This document shows, piece after piece, positions 53,809 to 64,000 of a DNA stretch of 64,000 nucleotides (its first letter is position 1; every line of letters starts with the position of its first letter). Source of the DNA: Crocinitomicaceae bacterium (GTDB lineage Bacteria > Bacteroidota > Bacteroidia > Flavobacteriales_D > Crocinitomicaceae); contig JAHEIL010000045.1 in the NCBI GenBank assembly GCA_024639405.1, forward strand, positions 1 through 64,000, given 5' to 3'. The position numbers were made by a program, and so were the translations under genes. The notes under the pieces were generated by a model. It searched no databases and was not told where the DNA came from. It worked only from the letters and a program-made list of their open reading frames with translations.

Positions 53809-55780
53809 TTCGATAAGCTCCATTATTGAGTGATAACATATTAATTGATTGAACCCAAGGCATTGCAATGTGGAGCTGTTTCGTTTTAGGAAAATATTGA
53901 TTCGAAAATACAATGATTATTTTTTTATTATTTATTCTCAATTCCTTCGCGAATGGTGAATGCTCTTTGATTTCAAATGATAATTTTGGAGCGACTATTT
54001 TCCAGTTGGTTTTAAAAATTGCACAATAAGATATGGGAGCTGGAAATTGTTTGCGGTAATTTTCGACCAAGTATTTTACTTTTTTATTGAATTCTTCTGG
54101 TTTACATTTATAGAAACAATAATAGTGGTTGTTTTTACGTAAAGTAACAATCAAATTGCGAGTATTAAAAACAATGCATTCTTCTTGCTTTAGCGACTCA
54201 TAACGTCGAAATGCTAACACACTAAAAAACAAGATACTAAAGCCATATCCAATTAAAAAATGACGGTTCGATTTGGCAACAAAAAAGAAAAATAATACAA
54301 GAAAAAAAGCCAATACAACTTCGAGAAATGAAATCGAAAACCCATAAGCCACAGCACCTGGAAGCTGTTCCACCCACTCTATAAACCATAAAGACACAAA
54401 CAAAGTGAATCCCAAAACTATTCCCGTGATTTTAGCCAAAATTTTCATCGGAAACACAAGAAATAGCAACAAACCAATCCCTAAGATTAAACCAGAAGTA
54501 GCCATTAACCCAATATTTGATAAAATAAAATAATTGGGGAATTGATGGAAATAATAAAGTGATAAGGGAGTAGTGAAAAGTTGTGCAGCAAATCCAATGG
54601 CTGTTCCTTGCCAAATTTTAAGCAGGATTTTGTTTTTCAAATAAATCAGGGACTCAATTGGTTTATAAACTAAAAAAATACCAAGCATTGCTAAAAATGA
54701 CAATTGGAACCCAATATCAAACAAAGTAAATGGTTGAAGTATAACCAATACAAATCCTGTAAAAAACAAGGTGTTGAGTGGTGAATAATTCTTACCCATT
54801 AATTGAGCTAAAACTAGGACGGAAAACATGAATACAGCTCTCAAAACTGATGGTGATAAACCTGTAATAATTGAATATGCCCACATCAAAATAACAACTA
54901 TTATAATCGCCCTATTTTTAGTGAAAATGCGAGGGAGAAAGCCAAAAACTACCATCAAAATTTGCATGATAATTCCAATATGAAGTCCCGAAACTGCCAA
55001 CACATGCATCGCTCCTGTATTCGTGAAGCTTGCGGTTATTTCGCTATCAATCAAAGATTTGTCACCTAAAATCAAGGCCAATGCTATTGCCAAGTCTTTT
55101 CCTTTAAGGTTCTCCTCCAATGCTCGCTTAAAATACAGACGACAATCGTCGAGAAATGCACTTAAAAAAAATGGCTGCACCTTTTTTTGAACAAAGTAAT
55201 CCATTGAATCTAAAAATGCTATGAAACGAATTCCTTTTTTGTTCCAATATGACTCTGCATCAAATTCACCCGGATTACCTGCGTTTTTTATTGGATTAAA
55301 GATTGATTTACAAACAATCACATCATTTACTTGCAAGTCTAGTTTTCCTTTTTTAATAAACAATACAGCTGATTCATTCAGCGAAACTGTATCAAATATT
55401 GCTTGGAATTGTTGGATTTTAGCAATTACTTTTACCCATTCCTTTTCTTGGTTGCCAATTTCTTGAAATTTCAATACTAATTCACCTTCTTGTCGGTAGA
55501 AATCTTTGAAAGTATTTCGCTCCCACGCTCCATTACTTTGCTGAATTGAGAAAATTCCAATCAATACAAAAAAATTGAAAATAACTACTAAAAAAAAGGC
55601 GTTATTTGATTTAAACAACAAATGTTGCAATATAAATGTGCCTAAACAAACTGCTGAATAACTAACTAAAAAATTAAAGGAAATCGAATACGAATACCCC
55701 ATATACACGCCAACAGAAAGCGCAATAAAGAGCACTAAAAATGGTGTTCTAAAAAATTGAAGGGCTTTTTGTGGTTTCAT
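53795..55780 (-). CDS. ComEC/Rec2 family DNA-uptake membrane protein
   Basis: This is a probable competence channel that moves single-stranded DNA across the inner membrane. The 661-aa protein has an N-terminal pair of helices, a DUF4131-like OB domain (about residues 100-180), and the Competence domain with the signature [15 protein letters not shown] near residue 255, then [15 protein letters not shown] near residue 303. About ten membrane helices follow. The C-terminal metallo-beta-lactamase domain of full-length ComEC is missing; only ~110 residues follow the last helices, without an HxHxDH motif. Such shorter ComEC proteins are common in this phylum. Confidence 0.9.
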   Translation of the reverse strand: MKPQKALQFFRTPFLVLFIALSVGVYMGYSYSISFNFLVSYSAVCLGTFILQHLLFKSNNAFFLVVIFNFFVLIGIFSIQQSNGAWERNTFKDFYRQEGELVLKFQEIGNQEKEWVKVIAKIQQFQAIFDTVSLNESAVLFIKKGKLDLQVNDVIVCKSIFNPIKNAGNPGEFDAESYWNKKGIRFIAFLDSMDYFVQKKVQPFFLSAFLDDCRLYFKRALEENLKGKDLAIALALILGDKSLIDSEITASFTNTGAMHVLAVSGLHIGIIMQILMVVFGFLPRIFTKNRAIIIVVILMWAYSIITGLSPSVLRAVFMFSVLVLAQLMGKNYSPLNTLFFTGFVLVILQPFTLFDIGFQLSFLAMLGIFLVYKPIESLIYLKNKILLKIWQGTAIGFAAQLFTTPLSLYYFHQFPNYFILSNIGLMATSGLILGIGLLLFLVFPMKILAKITGIVLGFTLFVSLWFIEWVEQLPGAVAYGFSISFLEVVLAFFLVLFFFFVAKSNRHFLIGYGFSILFFSVLAFRRYESLKQEECIVFNTRNLIVTLRKNNHYYCFYKCKPEEFNKKVKYLVENYRKQFPAPISYCAIFKTNWKIVAPKLSFEIKEHSPFAKELRINNKKIIIVFSNQYFPKTKQLHIAMPWVQSINMLSLNNGAYRIKVL

Positions 55781-55858
55781 GCATCAAATTTTTCATAACA
55801 ATAGTATTAAAAATTGCATTAAAAAACAACGATTTCTAAAGATTGAATCTATAATAGA

Positions 55859-55888
55859 CCACAATTTTGTGGAATATCACTATCTTTG
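55859..55888 (+). promoter_or_regulatory. thrS promoter with upstream dyad
   Basis: TATCTTTG (55881-55888) fits TAnnTTTG, 19 bases before the thrS ATG. Just upstream, CCACAA-TT-TTGTGG (55859-55872) is a perfect inverted repeat that could bind a regulator or be chance. There is no clear TTG at -33. Confidence 0.5.
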
Positions 55889-55907
55889 TTACCAAAATTT
55901 TTTTAAA

Positions 55908-57851
55908 ATGATTAATGTAACACTTCCTGATGGATCTATCAAGCAATACGAAAAAGGTACTTCTGCATTAGACGTTGCCAAAAGTATTTCTGAAGGTCTT
56001 GCTAGAAATGTACTTGCCGCTAAAATTGACGGTAAAGTAGTTGATGCAATTCTTCCTATTTCAACTGATTGTTCGCTGCAATTGTTGACCTGGAATGATC
56101 AAGAAGGTAAATCAACCATGTGGCATTCATCAGCGCACATTATGGCGGAAGCATTGGAATTTTATTTCCCTGGAATTAAATTAGCAATTGGACCTCCTGT
56201 TGCGAATGGTTTTTATTACGATGTCGATTTTATGGAGCAATCCATTTCTGAAAAAGATTTAGAAAAAATCGAACAGAAAATGAAAGAATTGGCCAAAGAA
56301 AAAAATGCTTTTGTTCGAAAAGATGTTTCTAAAGCTGATGCAATTGCTTATTTCACAGAAAAAGAAGATCCATATAAATTAGAATTAATCGAAGGATTGG
56401 ACGACGGAACAATTACATTCTATACGCAAGGAAACTTCACGGATTTATGTCGTGGACCGCATATTCCAGACACAGGATTTGTGAAAGCCGTTAAATTAAC
56501 TTCTATAGCAGGAGCGTATTGGAAAGGTGACGAGAACAACAAACAATTGACGCGTATTTATGGAATTACTTTCCCTAAACAAGCTGAATTAACTGAGTAT
56601 TTAGAAAAAGTTGAAGAAGCAAAACGTCGTGATCATCGAAAATTAGGAAAAGAATTAGAATTGTTTACTTTTTCTCAAAAAGTAGGTCAAGGTTTACCAT
56701 TGTGGTTGCCAAAAGGAGCTGCATTACGTGAACGTTTAGAAAACTTCTTGAAGAAAGCGCAACGTAAAGCAGGTTACCAACAAGTAATTACACCGCACAT
56801 CGGAAACAAAGAATTGTACGTGACTTCTGGTCATTATGCAAAATATGGCGCAGATTCATTTCAACCAATTAGAACGCCCGATCCAAATGAGGAGTTTTAT
56901 TTGAAACCGATGAATTGCCCACATCACTGTGAAATTTTTAAATCAAAACCACGCTCATACAAAGAATTGCCTGCTCGTTTCGCTGAATTCGGAACTGTAT
57001 ACCGCTATGAGCAATCTGGAGAATTACATGGCTTAACGCGCGTGCGCGGGTTTACGCAAGATGATGCACATATTTTCTGTACACAAGAGCAAGTAAAAGA
57101 TGAATTTAAAAAAGTAATCGACATCGTTCTTTACGTATTAAAAACATTGAAATTCGATAATTTCAAGGCTCAAATTTCATTGAGAGATCCAGAAAACCCT
57201 ACTAAATACATAGGCAGCGATGAAAACTGGGAAAAAGCTGAAGCAGCAATCATTGAAGCAGCAGCAGAAAAAAACCTAAATACTGTTGTTGCATATGGTG
57301 AAGCTGCATTTTATGGTCCTAAATTGGATTTCATGGTGCAAGATGCATTAGGAAGAGAATGGCAATTGGGAACAATTCAAGTAGATTACAATTTACCAGA
57401 ACGCTTTGAATTAGAATACACTGGGGCTGACAATCAAAAACACCGACCAGTCATGATTCACAGAGCTCCTTTTGGTTCAATGGAACGTTTTGTTGCGGTT
57501 TTACTAGAACATTGCGCTGGAGATTTCCCTTTATGGCTTTCTACAGAACAATTTGCCATCTTACCAATTTCTGATAAATTCAATGCATATGCAGAAAAAG
57601 TTTCAGAATTGCTAAATAATTACGATATTCGCGGATTCGTTGACGATCGTAATGAGAAGATTGGCAAGAAAATACGTGATGCAGAAATGAAAAAAACACC
57701 ATTTATGCTGATTGTAGGAGAAAAAGAAGCTGAAAACAATGAAGTTTCTGTTCGTCAGCGAAATGTAGGTGATAAAGGTTCAATAACAATTGATGCCTTG
57801 ATTGCTTTAATACAACAAACAATTGAAGATGAATTAGCATCTAATGTTTAA
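55908..57851 (+). CDS. thrS: Threonyl-tRNA synthetase
   Basis: This class II synthetase charges tRNA-Thr. The N-terminal TGS domain ([20 protein letters not shown], residues 1-62) is followed by the editing domain with [11 protein letters not shown] (zinc HxxxH) and the conserved Cys near residue 180, then the catalytic domain with motif 2 FRYEQ-like [20 protein letters not shown] and motif 3 [16 protein letters not shown], and an anticodon-binding domain. I start at 55908 (647 aa), since the frame open from 55779 runs through the promoter. It begins the thrS-infC-rpmI-rplT operon. Confidence 0.97.
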   Translation: MINVTLPDGSIKQYEKGTSALDVAKSISEGLARNVLAAKIDGKVVDAILPISTDCSLQLLTWNDQEGKSTMWHSSAHIMAEALEFYFPGIKLAIGPPVANGFYYDVDFMEQSISEKDLEKIEQKMKELAKEKNAFVRKDVSKADAIAYFTEKEDPYKLELIEGLDDGTITFYTQGNFTDLCRGPHIPDTGFVKAVKLTSIAGAYWKGDENNKQLTRIYGITFPKQAELTEYLEKVEEAKRRDHRKLGKELELFTFSQKVGQGLPLWLPKGAALRERLENFLKKAQRKAGYQQVITPHIGNKELYVTSGHYAKYGADSFQPIRTPDPNEEFYLKPMNCPHHCEIFKSKPRSYKELPARFAEFGTVYRYEQSGELHGLTRVRGFTQDDAHIFCTQEQVKDEFKKVIDIVLYVLKTLKFDNFKAQISLRDPENPTKYIGSDENWEKAEAAIIEAAAEKNLNTVVAYGEAAFYGPKLDFMVQDALGREWQLGTIQVDYNLPERFELEYTGADNQKHRPVMIHRAPFGSMERFVAVLLEHCAGDFPLWLSTEQFAILPISDKFNAYAEKVSELLNNYDIRGFVDDRNEKIGKKIRDAEMKKTPFMLIVGEKEAENNEVSVRQRNVGDKGSITIDALIALIQQTIEDELASNV

Positions 57852-57859
57852 TTAATTGA

Positions 57860-58411
57860 ATGAGAAAAAACACAAGAAAACCTTTTGTTAAAAGGGAAGA
57901 AGCAGATCAACACAAGATCAACGAGAAAATTACTTCACGCGAGATTCGTTTGGTAATTGAAGGTGAAGAGCCAAAAGTAATGACGACTTCTGACGCAATT
58001 CGATTAGCGGAAGAACAAGAATTGGATTTGGTTGAAATTTCTCCAAATGCTGTTCCGCCGGTTTGTAAGATTATGGATTACCGTAAATTCTTATACAACC
58101 AAAAAAGAAAACAAAAAGAATTGAAAGCAAAACAAAGTAAAATTGTTTTGAAAGAAATTCGTTTTGGACCGAATACAGACGACCATGATTTCAATTTTAA
58201 ATTGGCACATGCGCGTAAGTTCTTAGAAGAAGGAAGTAAAGTGAAAGCGTATGTTTTCTTCCGTGGTAGAACAATTGTATTTAAAGACAGAGGAGAAATT
58301 TTGTTATTGAAATTCGCACAAGAATTAGGGGATATCGGTGCTGTTGAGCAACTACCTAAATTAGAAGGAAAGCGAATGATTATCATGATTAATCCTAAAA
58401 AGAATAAATAA
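57860..58411 (+). CDS. infC: Translation initiation factor IF-3
   Basis: IF-3 keeps 30S subunits free and proofreads initiation. The N-domain has [20 protein letters not shown], the linker is the usual basic helix, and the C-domain has [18 protein letters not shown] near residue 100. The length of 183 aa is typical. It starts with ATG, unlike the AUU of E. coli infC, so E. coli-type discriminating autoregulation at the start codon is not expected. It lies eight bases after thrS. Confidence 0.97.
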   Translation: MRKNTRKPFVKREEADQHKINEKITSREIRLVIEGEEPKVMTTSDAIRLAEEQELDLVEISPNAVPPVCKIMDYRKFLYNQKRKQKELKAKQSKIVLKEIRFGPNTDDHDFNFKLAHARKFLEEGSKVKAYVFFRGRTIVFKDRGEILLLKFAQELGDIGAVEQLPKLEGKRMIIMINPKKNK

Positions 58412-58430
58412 CGTCTGAAAGACATAAAGA

Positions 58431-58464
58431 TTTAAAGTCTTGAAGTCCTTAAATCCTAAAGTCC
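58431..58464. repeat. 34-base intergenic repeat (copy 2)
   Basis: Matches 38285-38318 on the same strand at 30 of 34 positions, including CCTTAAATCCTAAAGTCC. It lies in the 101-base gap between infC and rpmI and contains short AAAGTC/TAAAGTCC direct repeats. Confidence 0.75.
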
Positions 58465-58512
58465 TAAAGTCAAAAGAAGCTATATAGAGTCAACCTTTAA
58501 AAACGAAGAGAG

Positions 58513-58710
58513 ATGCCAAAAATGAAAACTAAATCTAGTGCGAAGAAGCGATTCACGATCACTGGAAGCGGTAAAATCAAAAGAAAACACGCTTTTAAAA
58601 GTCACATCTTAACAAAGAAGTCGACGAAGCGTAAAAGAAATTTAACACATGCAGGCTTGGTTAACAAAGCCGATTTGTCAAATGTTAAATTACAATTATG
58701 TATGAAGTAA
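58513..58710 (+). CDS. rpmI: 50S ribosomal protein L35
   Basis: This is a small basic protein of the large ribosomal subunit, 65 aa. The N-terminal [20 protein letters not shown] is diagnostic, as are [20 protein letters not shown] and the C-terminal Leu-rich ending. It lies between infC and rplT in the conserved order. Confidence 0.98.
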   Translation: MPKMKTKSSAKKRFTITGSGKIKRKHAFKSHILTKKSTKRKRNLTHAGLVNKADLSNVKLQLCMK

Positions 58711-58726
58711 TCGTCAATTGACGATT
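58709..58726. repeat. Perfect 18-base palindrome after rpmI
   Basis: AATCGTCAATTGACGATT reads the same on both strands. It overlaps the rpmI stop codon and lies about 85 bases before rplT. It has no T run, so it is not a terminator. Confidence 0.65.
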
Positions 58727-58810
58727 GTATACTTCGGTTTGTTTAACCCAGTAATGAGTACACAAGTCAACTGAAACAATGTTGCACTCCTTATTAAATA
58801 ACTAGAAATT

Positions 58811-59158
58811 ATGCCAAGATCAGTAAATCACGTAGCATCAAGAGCTCGTAGAAAAAACTTGATGAAATTGGCCAAAGGTTACTTTGGTCGTAGAAAAAAC
58901 GTTTGGACAGTTGCAAAAAATGCAGTTGAAAAAGGTTTAAATTATGCTTACGAAGGTCGTAAACAAAAGAAAAGAAACTTCCGTTCTTTGTGGATTACGC
59001 GTATTAACGCTGGTGCACGTCAGCACGGAATGAGCTATTCTCAATTCATTGGAGCTGTTCACAAAAGTGGAATTGAATTGAACCGTAAGGTTCTTGCAGA
59101 CTTAGCTATGAACCACCCTGAAGCTTTCAAGGCGGTTGTTGATGCAGTGAACAAGTAA
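58811..59158 (+). CDS. rplT: 50S ribosomal protein L20
   Basis: L20 is an early assembly protein of the large subunit and a translational repressor of its own operon in several bacteria. The 115-aa protein has the signature [20 protein letters not shown], then [18 protein letters not shown] and [10 protein letters not shown]. It is the last gene of the thrS-infC-rpmI-rplT operon. The 100-base leader upstream is a possible autoregulation site, not shown. Confidence 0.98.
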   Translation: MPRSVNHVASRARRKNLMKLAKGYFGRRKNVWTVAKNAVEKGLNYAYEGRKQKKRNFRSLWITRINAGARQHGMSYSQFIGAVHKSGIELNRKVLADLAMNHPEAFKAVVDAVNK

Positions 59159-59180
59159 AAGTTATTCAACTCTATATAGT

Positions 59181-59209
59181 AAAATCCGCCTTTTGGGCGG
59201 ATTTTTTTT
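59181..59209 (+). terminator. Intrinsic terminator of the thrS-rplT operon
   Basis: AAAATCCGCC and GGCGGATTTT form a 10-bp stem with a five-base loop (TTTTG), followed by further T. Confidence 0.92.
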
Positions 59210-59282
59210 GTTTATTATAAGTGAAATAACCTATTCTATTAAAAAAAAGTAAAGAATGTAAATATCAGTCTGAACAATTCAT

Positions 59283-59290
59283 TACATTTG
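59283..59290 (+). promoter_or_regulatory. Candidate -7 element of kup (TACATTTG)
   Basis: TACATTTG followed by C fits TAnnTTTG and overlaps the TTG (59288) where the long frame begins, which favours the ATG at 59306 as the true start. Confidence 0.55.
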
Positions 59291-59305
59291 CCCAAATTAT
59301 TTTTT

Positions 59306-61291
59306 ATGTCAATGAGCACAAACAAGGCATCTATTGCCGGAGTATTGATTACAATAGGTATTGTTTTTGGAGATATCGGTACTTCACCTCTATATGTTTT
59401 TCAAGCAATTACAGGAAATGGTAAACACTTCGACCACGATTTGATTATGGGAGGTTTGTCAGCTGTGATTTGGACCTTGATTTTACTTGCTACAATTAAA
59501 TACATCTATTTCGCATTAAATGCTGATAATAAAGGTGAAGGAGGAATTTTCGCACTCTATGCCCTACTCAAATCTAAACGGATCAAATGGATTATTATAC
59601 CCGCATTAATTGGTTGTGCTACATTACTTGCAGATGGATTTATTACGCCAGCAATTTCAATTTCTTCTGCGGTTGAAGGAATCAATAACATCTATCCCGA
59701 TTTCCCTGTTTTACCAGTTGTTGTGGGAATAATCATTGCTATTTTCTCCGTTCAACAATACGGTACCTCCGCAATAGGTAAAGCTTTCGGTCCAATAATG
59801 GTTATCTGGTTTTTCTTTTTAGGTTACTTAGGCGTAATTAACATTTCAAAGAACCCTGAAGTTTTAAACGCAATCAATCCTTACTATGCATATAACCTGA
59901 TTGTAAATGTAGAAAATGGTTTCTGGGTGCTTGGTGCTGTATTCTTATGTACTACTGGTGCAGAAGCTTTGTATTCTGATTTAGGACATTGCGGAAAAGG
60001 TAACATCAGAATTAGTTGGTCAATTATGAGTTTACTATTAGTAACCAATTACTTTGGTCAATCAGCATTGTGTTTAACAGATGGGTTTCACTTATTACCA
60101 AAACAAACAATTTTCTATGCAATGGTTCCAAAAGACCTATTGTACTTTGCTATTGGAATTGCCACTGCAGCCACCATCATTGCTTCTCAAGCATTAATAA
60201 CTGGTGTATTTACCTTAATGAATGAAGCAATAAAATTAAACTTGTGGACAAATCTACGAGTTAAATATCCTACTGACCACCAAGGTCAAATATACATTCC
60301 ATTTATTAATTGGGTATTGATGATTGGTTGTTTAGTTGTTATTGCTGTATTCCAAAAATCTTCCGCTATGGAGGCTTCTTATGGTTTAGCCATAACAATT
60401 AACATGGTGATGTCATCGGTTCTTTTAAGTTATCTTTTAATGCTTAAATACCCGAAAATGAAATACATTTATGTTGCAATTTTTGGAGTATTCATTATTA
60501 TTGAAGGGATTTTCTTGTTATCTAACTTAGGAAAAATCATGCATGGAGGTGCCTTTACATTGGTACTTTCTATTGGTTTCTTTATTTTACTGTTTTTGTA
60601 TTACCAAGCTCGTATTTTACGAAAAAGTATTACAGAATACATTTCAATGAAAAAGGTAATTCCTTTGTTGAATGCAGTTCAGGCAGATCCTTCAATTCCT
60701 TATGAAGCCTCTAACATTGTTTACCCAACACGTAGTAATTCACCGAACAAATTAGATTCTACCGTTTTCTTTTCTTTGTTTCAAAAAAGACCAAGAAAAG
60801 CTGGTGTTTATTGGTTTTTACACTTAGATATTTTGAGTGATCCTTGGGGTGTACACTATACTGTAAATGAAGTGATTGATAAATCATGCTACTATGTTAC
60901 ATTACAACTTGGTTTCAAAGAAGAACACCGTGTTGAATATATGATGCGTAAGATTTTCTGTAAAATGGTTGAAAAAGGAGAATTAAGCGGTGACAGTGTA
61001 TTCAAATGCGTAAGAGGAGAATTTGATGAACCTGATTTTAAATTCATTGTATTAAATTCACGTGTTGCTACCGACAATAAATTGACTGCTTTTCAACGCA
61101 TGTGTGTAAAAGCCTATCGTTTAGTCAAATCTACGGGATTAAAACCTGCAGAAGATTTCGGTTTAGATAAAACAAACGTTCAAGTAGAATACATTCCAAT
61201 CAGTGTTACAAAACAATACGATCAAGAATTAGTAGAAGATTACGAAGATTATTCAAGAAGTGAATCAATTCGATTGACACGAGGCGAATAA
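59306..61291 (+). CDS. kup: Kup family potassium transporter
   Basis: Kup takes up K+ with protons. The 661-aa protein has the N-terminal signature GIVFGDIGTSPLYVFQAI, then NKGEGGIFALYALL and LLADGFITPAISISSAVEG, with about 12 membrane helices and a soluble C-terminal domain (from about residue 440). The frame opens with TTG at 59288; I prefer the ATG at 59306, with another at 59312. It is monocistronic, with a shared terminator downstream. Confidence 0.94.
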   Translation: MSMSTNKASIAGVLITIGIVFGDIGTSPLYVFQAITGNGKHFDHDLIMGGLSAVIWTLILLATIKYIYFALNADNKGEGGIFALYALLKSKRIKWIIIPALIGCATLLADGFITPAISISSAVEGINNIYPDFPVLPVVVGIIIAIFSVQQYGTSAIGKAFGPIMVIWFFFLGYLGVINISKNPEVLNAINPYYAYNLIVNVENGFWVLGAVFLCTTGAEALYSDLGHCGKGNIRISWSIMSLLLVTNYFGQSALCLTDGFHLLPKQTIFYAMVPKDLLYFAIGIATAATIIASQALITGVFTLMNEAIKLNLWTNLRVKYPTDHQGQIYIPFINWVLMIGCLVVIAVFQKSSAMEASYGLAITINMVMSSVLLSYLLMLKYPKMKYIYVAIFGVFIIIEGIFLLSNLGKIMHGGAFTLVLSIGFFILLFLYYQARILRKSITEYISMKKVIPLLNAVQADPSIPYEASNIVYPTRSNSPNKLDSTVFFSLFQKRPRKAGVYWFLHLDILSDPWGVHYTVNEVIDKSCYYVTLQLGFKEEHRVEYMMRKIFCKMVEKGELSGDSVFKCVRGEFDEPDFKFIVLNSRVATDNKLTAFQRMCVKAYRLVKSTGLKPAEDFGLDKTNVQVEYIPISVTKQYDQELVEDYEDYSRSESIRLTRGE

Positions 61292-61307
61292 ATTCAACGA
61301 TAAAGAA

Positions 61308-61338
61308 AAAAAAGGCGATTCAATGAATCGCCTTTTTT
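61308..61338 (+). terminator. Bidirectional intrinsic terminator between kup and the T9SS gene
   Basis: AAAAGGCGATT and AATCGCCTTTT form an 11-bp stem with a five-base loop, A-rich on one side and T-rich on the other, so it can end transcription from both converging genes. Confidence 0.9.
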
Positions 61339-61353
61339 GATACTAGTAAAGCT

Positions 61354-62937
61354 TTAATTGATAATAACTTTTTTGATTGTTTTACCTTTTTCTGATGCTA
61401 AATGAAAGAAATAAACGCCTTTATTTAATTGCAAATCAAATTCATTGATGTTTTTTGATTGAATCGGATTAGAAATGAATCTTCCATTGATATCATAAAT
61501 AGAAAGGGCAAAAGGAGTCAAGCTTTTAATGGTAACCTTTCCATCTGTAGGATTCGGGTAAAGCGTGAATTCATCTTCTGTATTAGAATTAACAGCTAAT
61601 GTTACTTGATTACAATTAAACAGCGATTGACTTTCATAAAAAAGTTTTGCTGAATCTGCCAAATTAATCACTGTTTGAACATTCTCTAAATGATTCCCTG
61701 ATCTTCCATAAAGTATCGCGAAATCCATGCAATCAGATTGATTTGCGTTAAAATTCATCGATTCAAGAACCATTAATCCTCTTCTATCTCCTGCCACATT
61801 TTGATTGGTCATTTCAGACCATCCAACACTTGTTGTTGGATTACCATCATACATAATATCATATGGTAAATTTGTTGCACCTGGAGAATTTTCCCAACCT
61901 AAACCTCCTTGAACCCAAGGACTTCCATCTGCCCATTTTGAATTTAAATAATTCCAAAATTGAATTGGTTGATTAGGTGCTGGATCACTATGTGGAAATA
62001 GATTCGTGCCAGAAAAACAGCCAATTGCACCAACAGGTTTGGTTAAACTAACGATTCCACAAGCTGGAGGATTCTGTCCATATTGTATAGTATTTCCATT
62101 AGGCTCATCAATATTGTCCGCATTATAAAAATACATCAAATCTTTTGAAGGATTACAACCAAAAAAATCATCATTAAAATATCCTAAATCGCCATCTACA
62201 AAGAATCCTACTTTGAAATCTGATAACTGTAAAGTTCCTCTGTTAAAAATACGAACATTTAAAAAAGTTGTATTATCCAAAAAATTTGTACTAGCATATT
62301 GATAAGCCATTATGTGCATTTCCATATTTAAAGCAAGACCTCCAGATTGTGTATGGATATCTTTTGCATCATTTATAATATAAAACAACGCACCATCTCC
62401 GCGGATATCAGGATAATCACCACCATAAGGATTGTAAATATTATCCCCATTAAGATCAACGAAAGGTGCTAGATTCGATGCTACTCCAAGTGTTACATCT
62501 CCATTTCCTGGCCAATTTAATATTGCTGGTTCTGGAACATATCCAGGGCTTAAATAATTTGCCAAATGATTTTGAATTTGACTTTGAGTAACATTCCAGA
62601 ATTTGTTTTCATATTTTTGAATGTACAATGAATCGTTGTAAGAATTTGTTGAAGAATAAGGCCCACTAAAATAATCTCCACTTGCATATTTTGTAGCTGC
62701 TATATGTATGTTCCCTAATTGATCAATACCTCCAGCCCAAAAAGATGCTGCAAAAATGGTGTTAATATTAGAGTACTTTGGCACTTCGTATCGAGCCTTA
62801 ACAATGTTCGTTTGATTAAACAAAACTCCATTTTGTTCAAATCCTGCTTTTACATTGTTGTAATCCAAAAAATTAAATGGATTTTGAGAAAAAATGTTAA
62901 ATGCTACAAAATTTAAAAGAATTAATAGGGTTTTCAT
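61354..62937 (-). CDS. Secreted T9SS type A sorting domain protein
   Basis: This is a probable secreted or surface protein of 527 aa with unknown function. The signal peptide (MKTLLILLNFVAFNIFSQ) is followed by a long beta-rich region with Asp-rich, calcium-binding-like loops (DLNGDNIYNPYGGDYPD near residue 165) and many Asn/Trp residues. The C-terminal ~75 residues are a type A sorting domain: FTLYPNPTDGKVTIKS, LSIYDINGRFI and a GVYFFHLASEKGKTIKKVII ending. It converges on kup. No catalytic motif recognised. Confidence 0.88.
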   Translation of the reverse strand: MKTLLILLNFVAFNIFSQNPFNFLDYNNVKAGFEQNGVLFNQTNIVKARYEVPKYSNINTIFAASFWAGGIDQLGNIHIAATKYASGDYFSGPYSSTNSYNDSLYIQKYENKFWNVTQSQIQNHLANYLSPGYVPEPAILNWPGNGDVTLGVASNLAPFVDLNGDNIYNPYGGDYPDIRGDGALFYIINDAKDIHTQSGGLALNMEMHIMAYQYASTNFLDNTTFLNVRIFNRGTLQLSDFKVGFFVDGDLGYFNDDFFGCNPSKDLMYFYNADNIDEPNGNTIQYGQNPPACGIVSLTKPVGAIGCFSGTNLFPHSDPAPNQPIQFWNYLNSKWADGSPWVQGGLGWENSPGATNLPYDIMYDGNPTTSVGWSEMTNQNVAGDRRGLMVLESMNFNANQSDCMDFAILYGRSGNHLENVQTVINLADSAKLFYESQSLFNCNQVTLAVNSNTEDEFTLYPNPTDGKVTIKSLTPFALSIYDINGRFISNPIQSKNINEFDLQLNKGVYFFHLASEKGKTIKKVIIN

Positions 62938-63036
62938 GATTCAATAATTTAAGTTAATAAGAACCAAATTAAAAAAAATTCAAACTGTTTAAATTTATTT
63001 TTTATGCACTTTCTCATAAATTCATACACGTCTAAC

Positions 63037-63066
63037 CAAAAAAAGGGAGCCTTTCGACTCCCTTTT
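63037..63066 (-). terminator. Intrinsic terminator of dnaK
   Basis: On the minus strand AAAAGGGAG and CTCCCTTTT form a 9-bp stem with an eight-base loop, followed by a T run. Confidence 0.9.
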
Positions 63067-63089
63067 ACTCAAACGATGGTATCGTTTAA

Positions 63090-64000
<911 letters not shown>

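Overview
The window is AT-rich chromosomal DNA from a member of the Bacteroidota, most likely order Flavobacteriales and possibly a Fluviicola/Crocinitomicaceae-type organism. Evidence for this: the gliding genes gldF-gldG, two secreted proteins with type IX secretion (T9SS) sorting domains, a fused CcsB-CcsA cytochrome maturation protein, a fused CcoN-CcoO oxidase subunit, a bacillithiol-type deacetylase, a shortened NuoG, and promoters with the Bacteroidota -7 element TAnnTTTG (often with TTG 19 bases upstream, as at rpsP and dnaN). The genus is an inference. I see no prophage, insertion sequence, CRISPR array, integron or rRNA/tRNA gene. The only RNA gene is tmRNA (ssrA).

Layout. 119-518 (-): ssrA with its promoter and terminator. 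622-13311 (-): a complete 14-gene complex I operon, nuoA to nuoN. 13452-15375 (-): rpsP-rimM-trmN6, with a long Ala/Glu-rich tail on S16. 15569-20392: an S9 peptidase coupled to a GNAT acetyltransferase, a D-Ala-D-Ala dipeptidase lipoprotein on the other strand, and a class I aminotransferase. 20444-32823: a microaerobic respiration island with two Crp/Fnr regulators, a DUF983 protein, hemN, ccoI, ccoS, fused ccoNO, ccoQ, ccoP, ccoG, ccoH/fixH and a TauE/SafE-like membrane protein. 32883-35605: cysteine desulfurase, glycosyltransferase and a GreA/GreB-like protein. 35612-43675 (-): a T9SS type B protein, bshB1, ccsBA, and a three-gene envelope cluster rich in Cys/His motifs. 43718-46034 (-): CoA-binding protein, purC, phoH. 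46133-47872: SAM hydrolase-like protein, ABM monooxygenase, and a cold-shock protein preceded by a 390-base palindrome-rich gap. 48053-53808: gldF, gldG, a DUF4340-like protein, dnaN and a lipoprotein. 53795-55780 (-): comEC. 55908-59158: thrS-infC-rpmI-rplT. 59306-61291: kup. 61354-62937 (-): a T9SS type A protein. 63090-64000 (-): the 3' part of dnaK.

How it works together. Complex I feeds electrons from NADH into the quinone pool, and the cbb3 oxidase is the terminal oxidase for low oxygen. The island at 20-33 kb also holds the oxidase's heme supply (hemN), copper supply (ccoI), assembly factors (ccoS, ccoG, ccoH) and probable regulators; ccsBA at 38-41 kb would attach heme to its c-type domains. 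Three promoters in the island have an Fnr-like dyad about 29 bases upstream of their -7 elements, which suggests one coordinated oxygen-responsive regulon.

Most of the window is housekeeping, and I found no clear undescribed system. The best candidates for a second look are the predicted Fnr-type promoter architecture, the three-gene Cys/His envelope cluster at 41.8-43.7 kb, the extra cytochrome c domain on CcoP, a 34-base intergenic repeat present in two places, and the palindrome-rich gap before the cold-shock gene.
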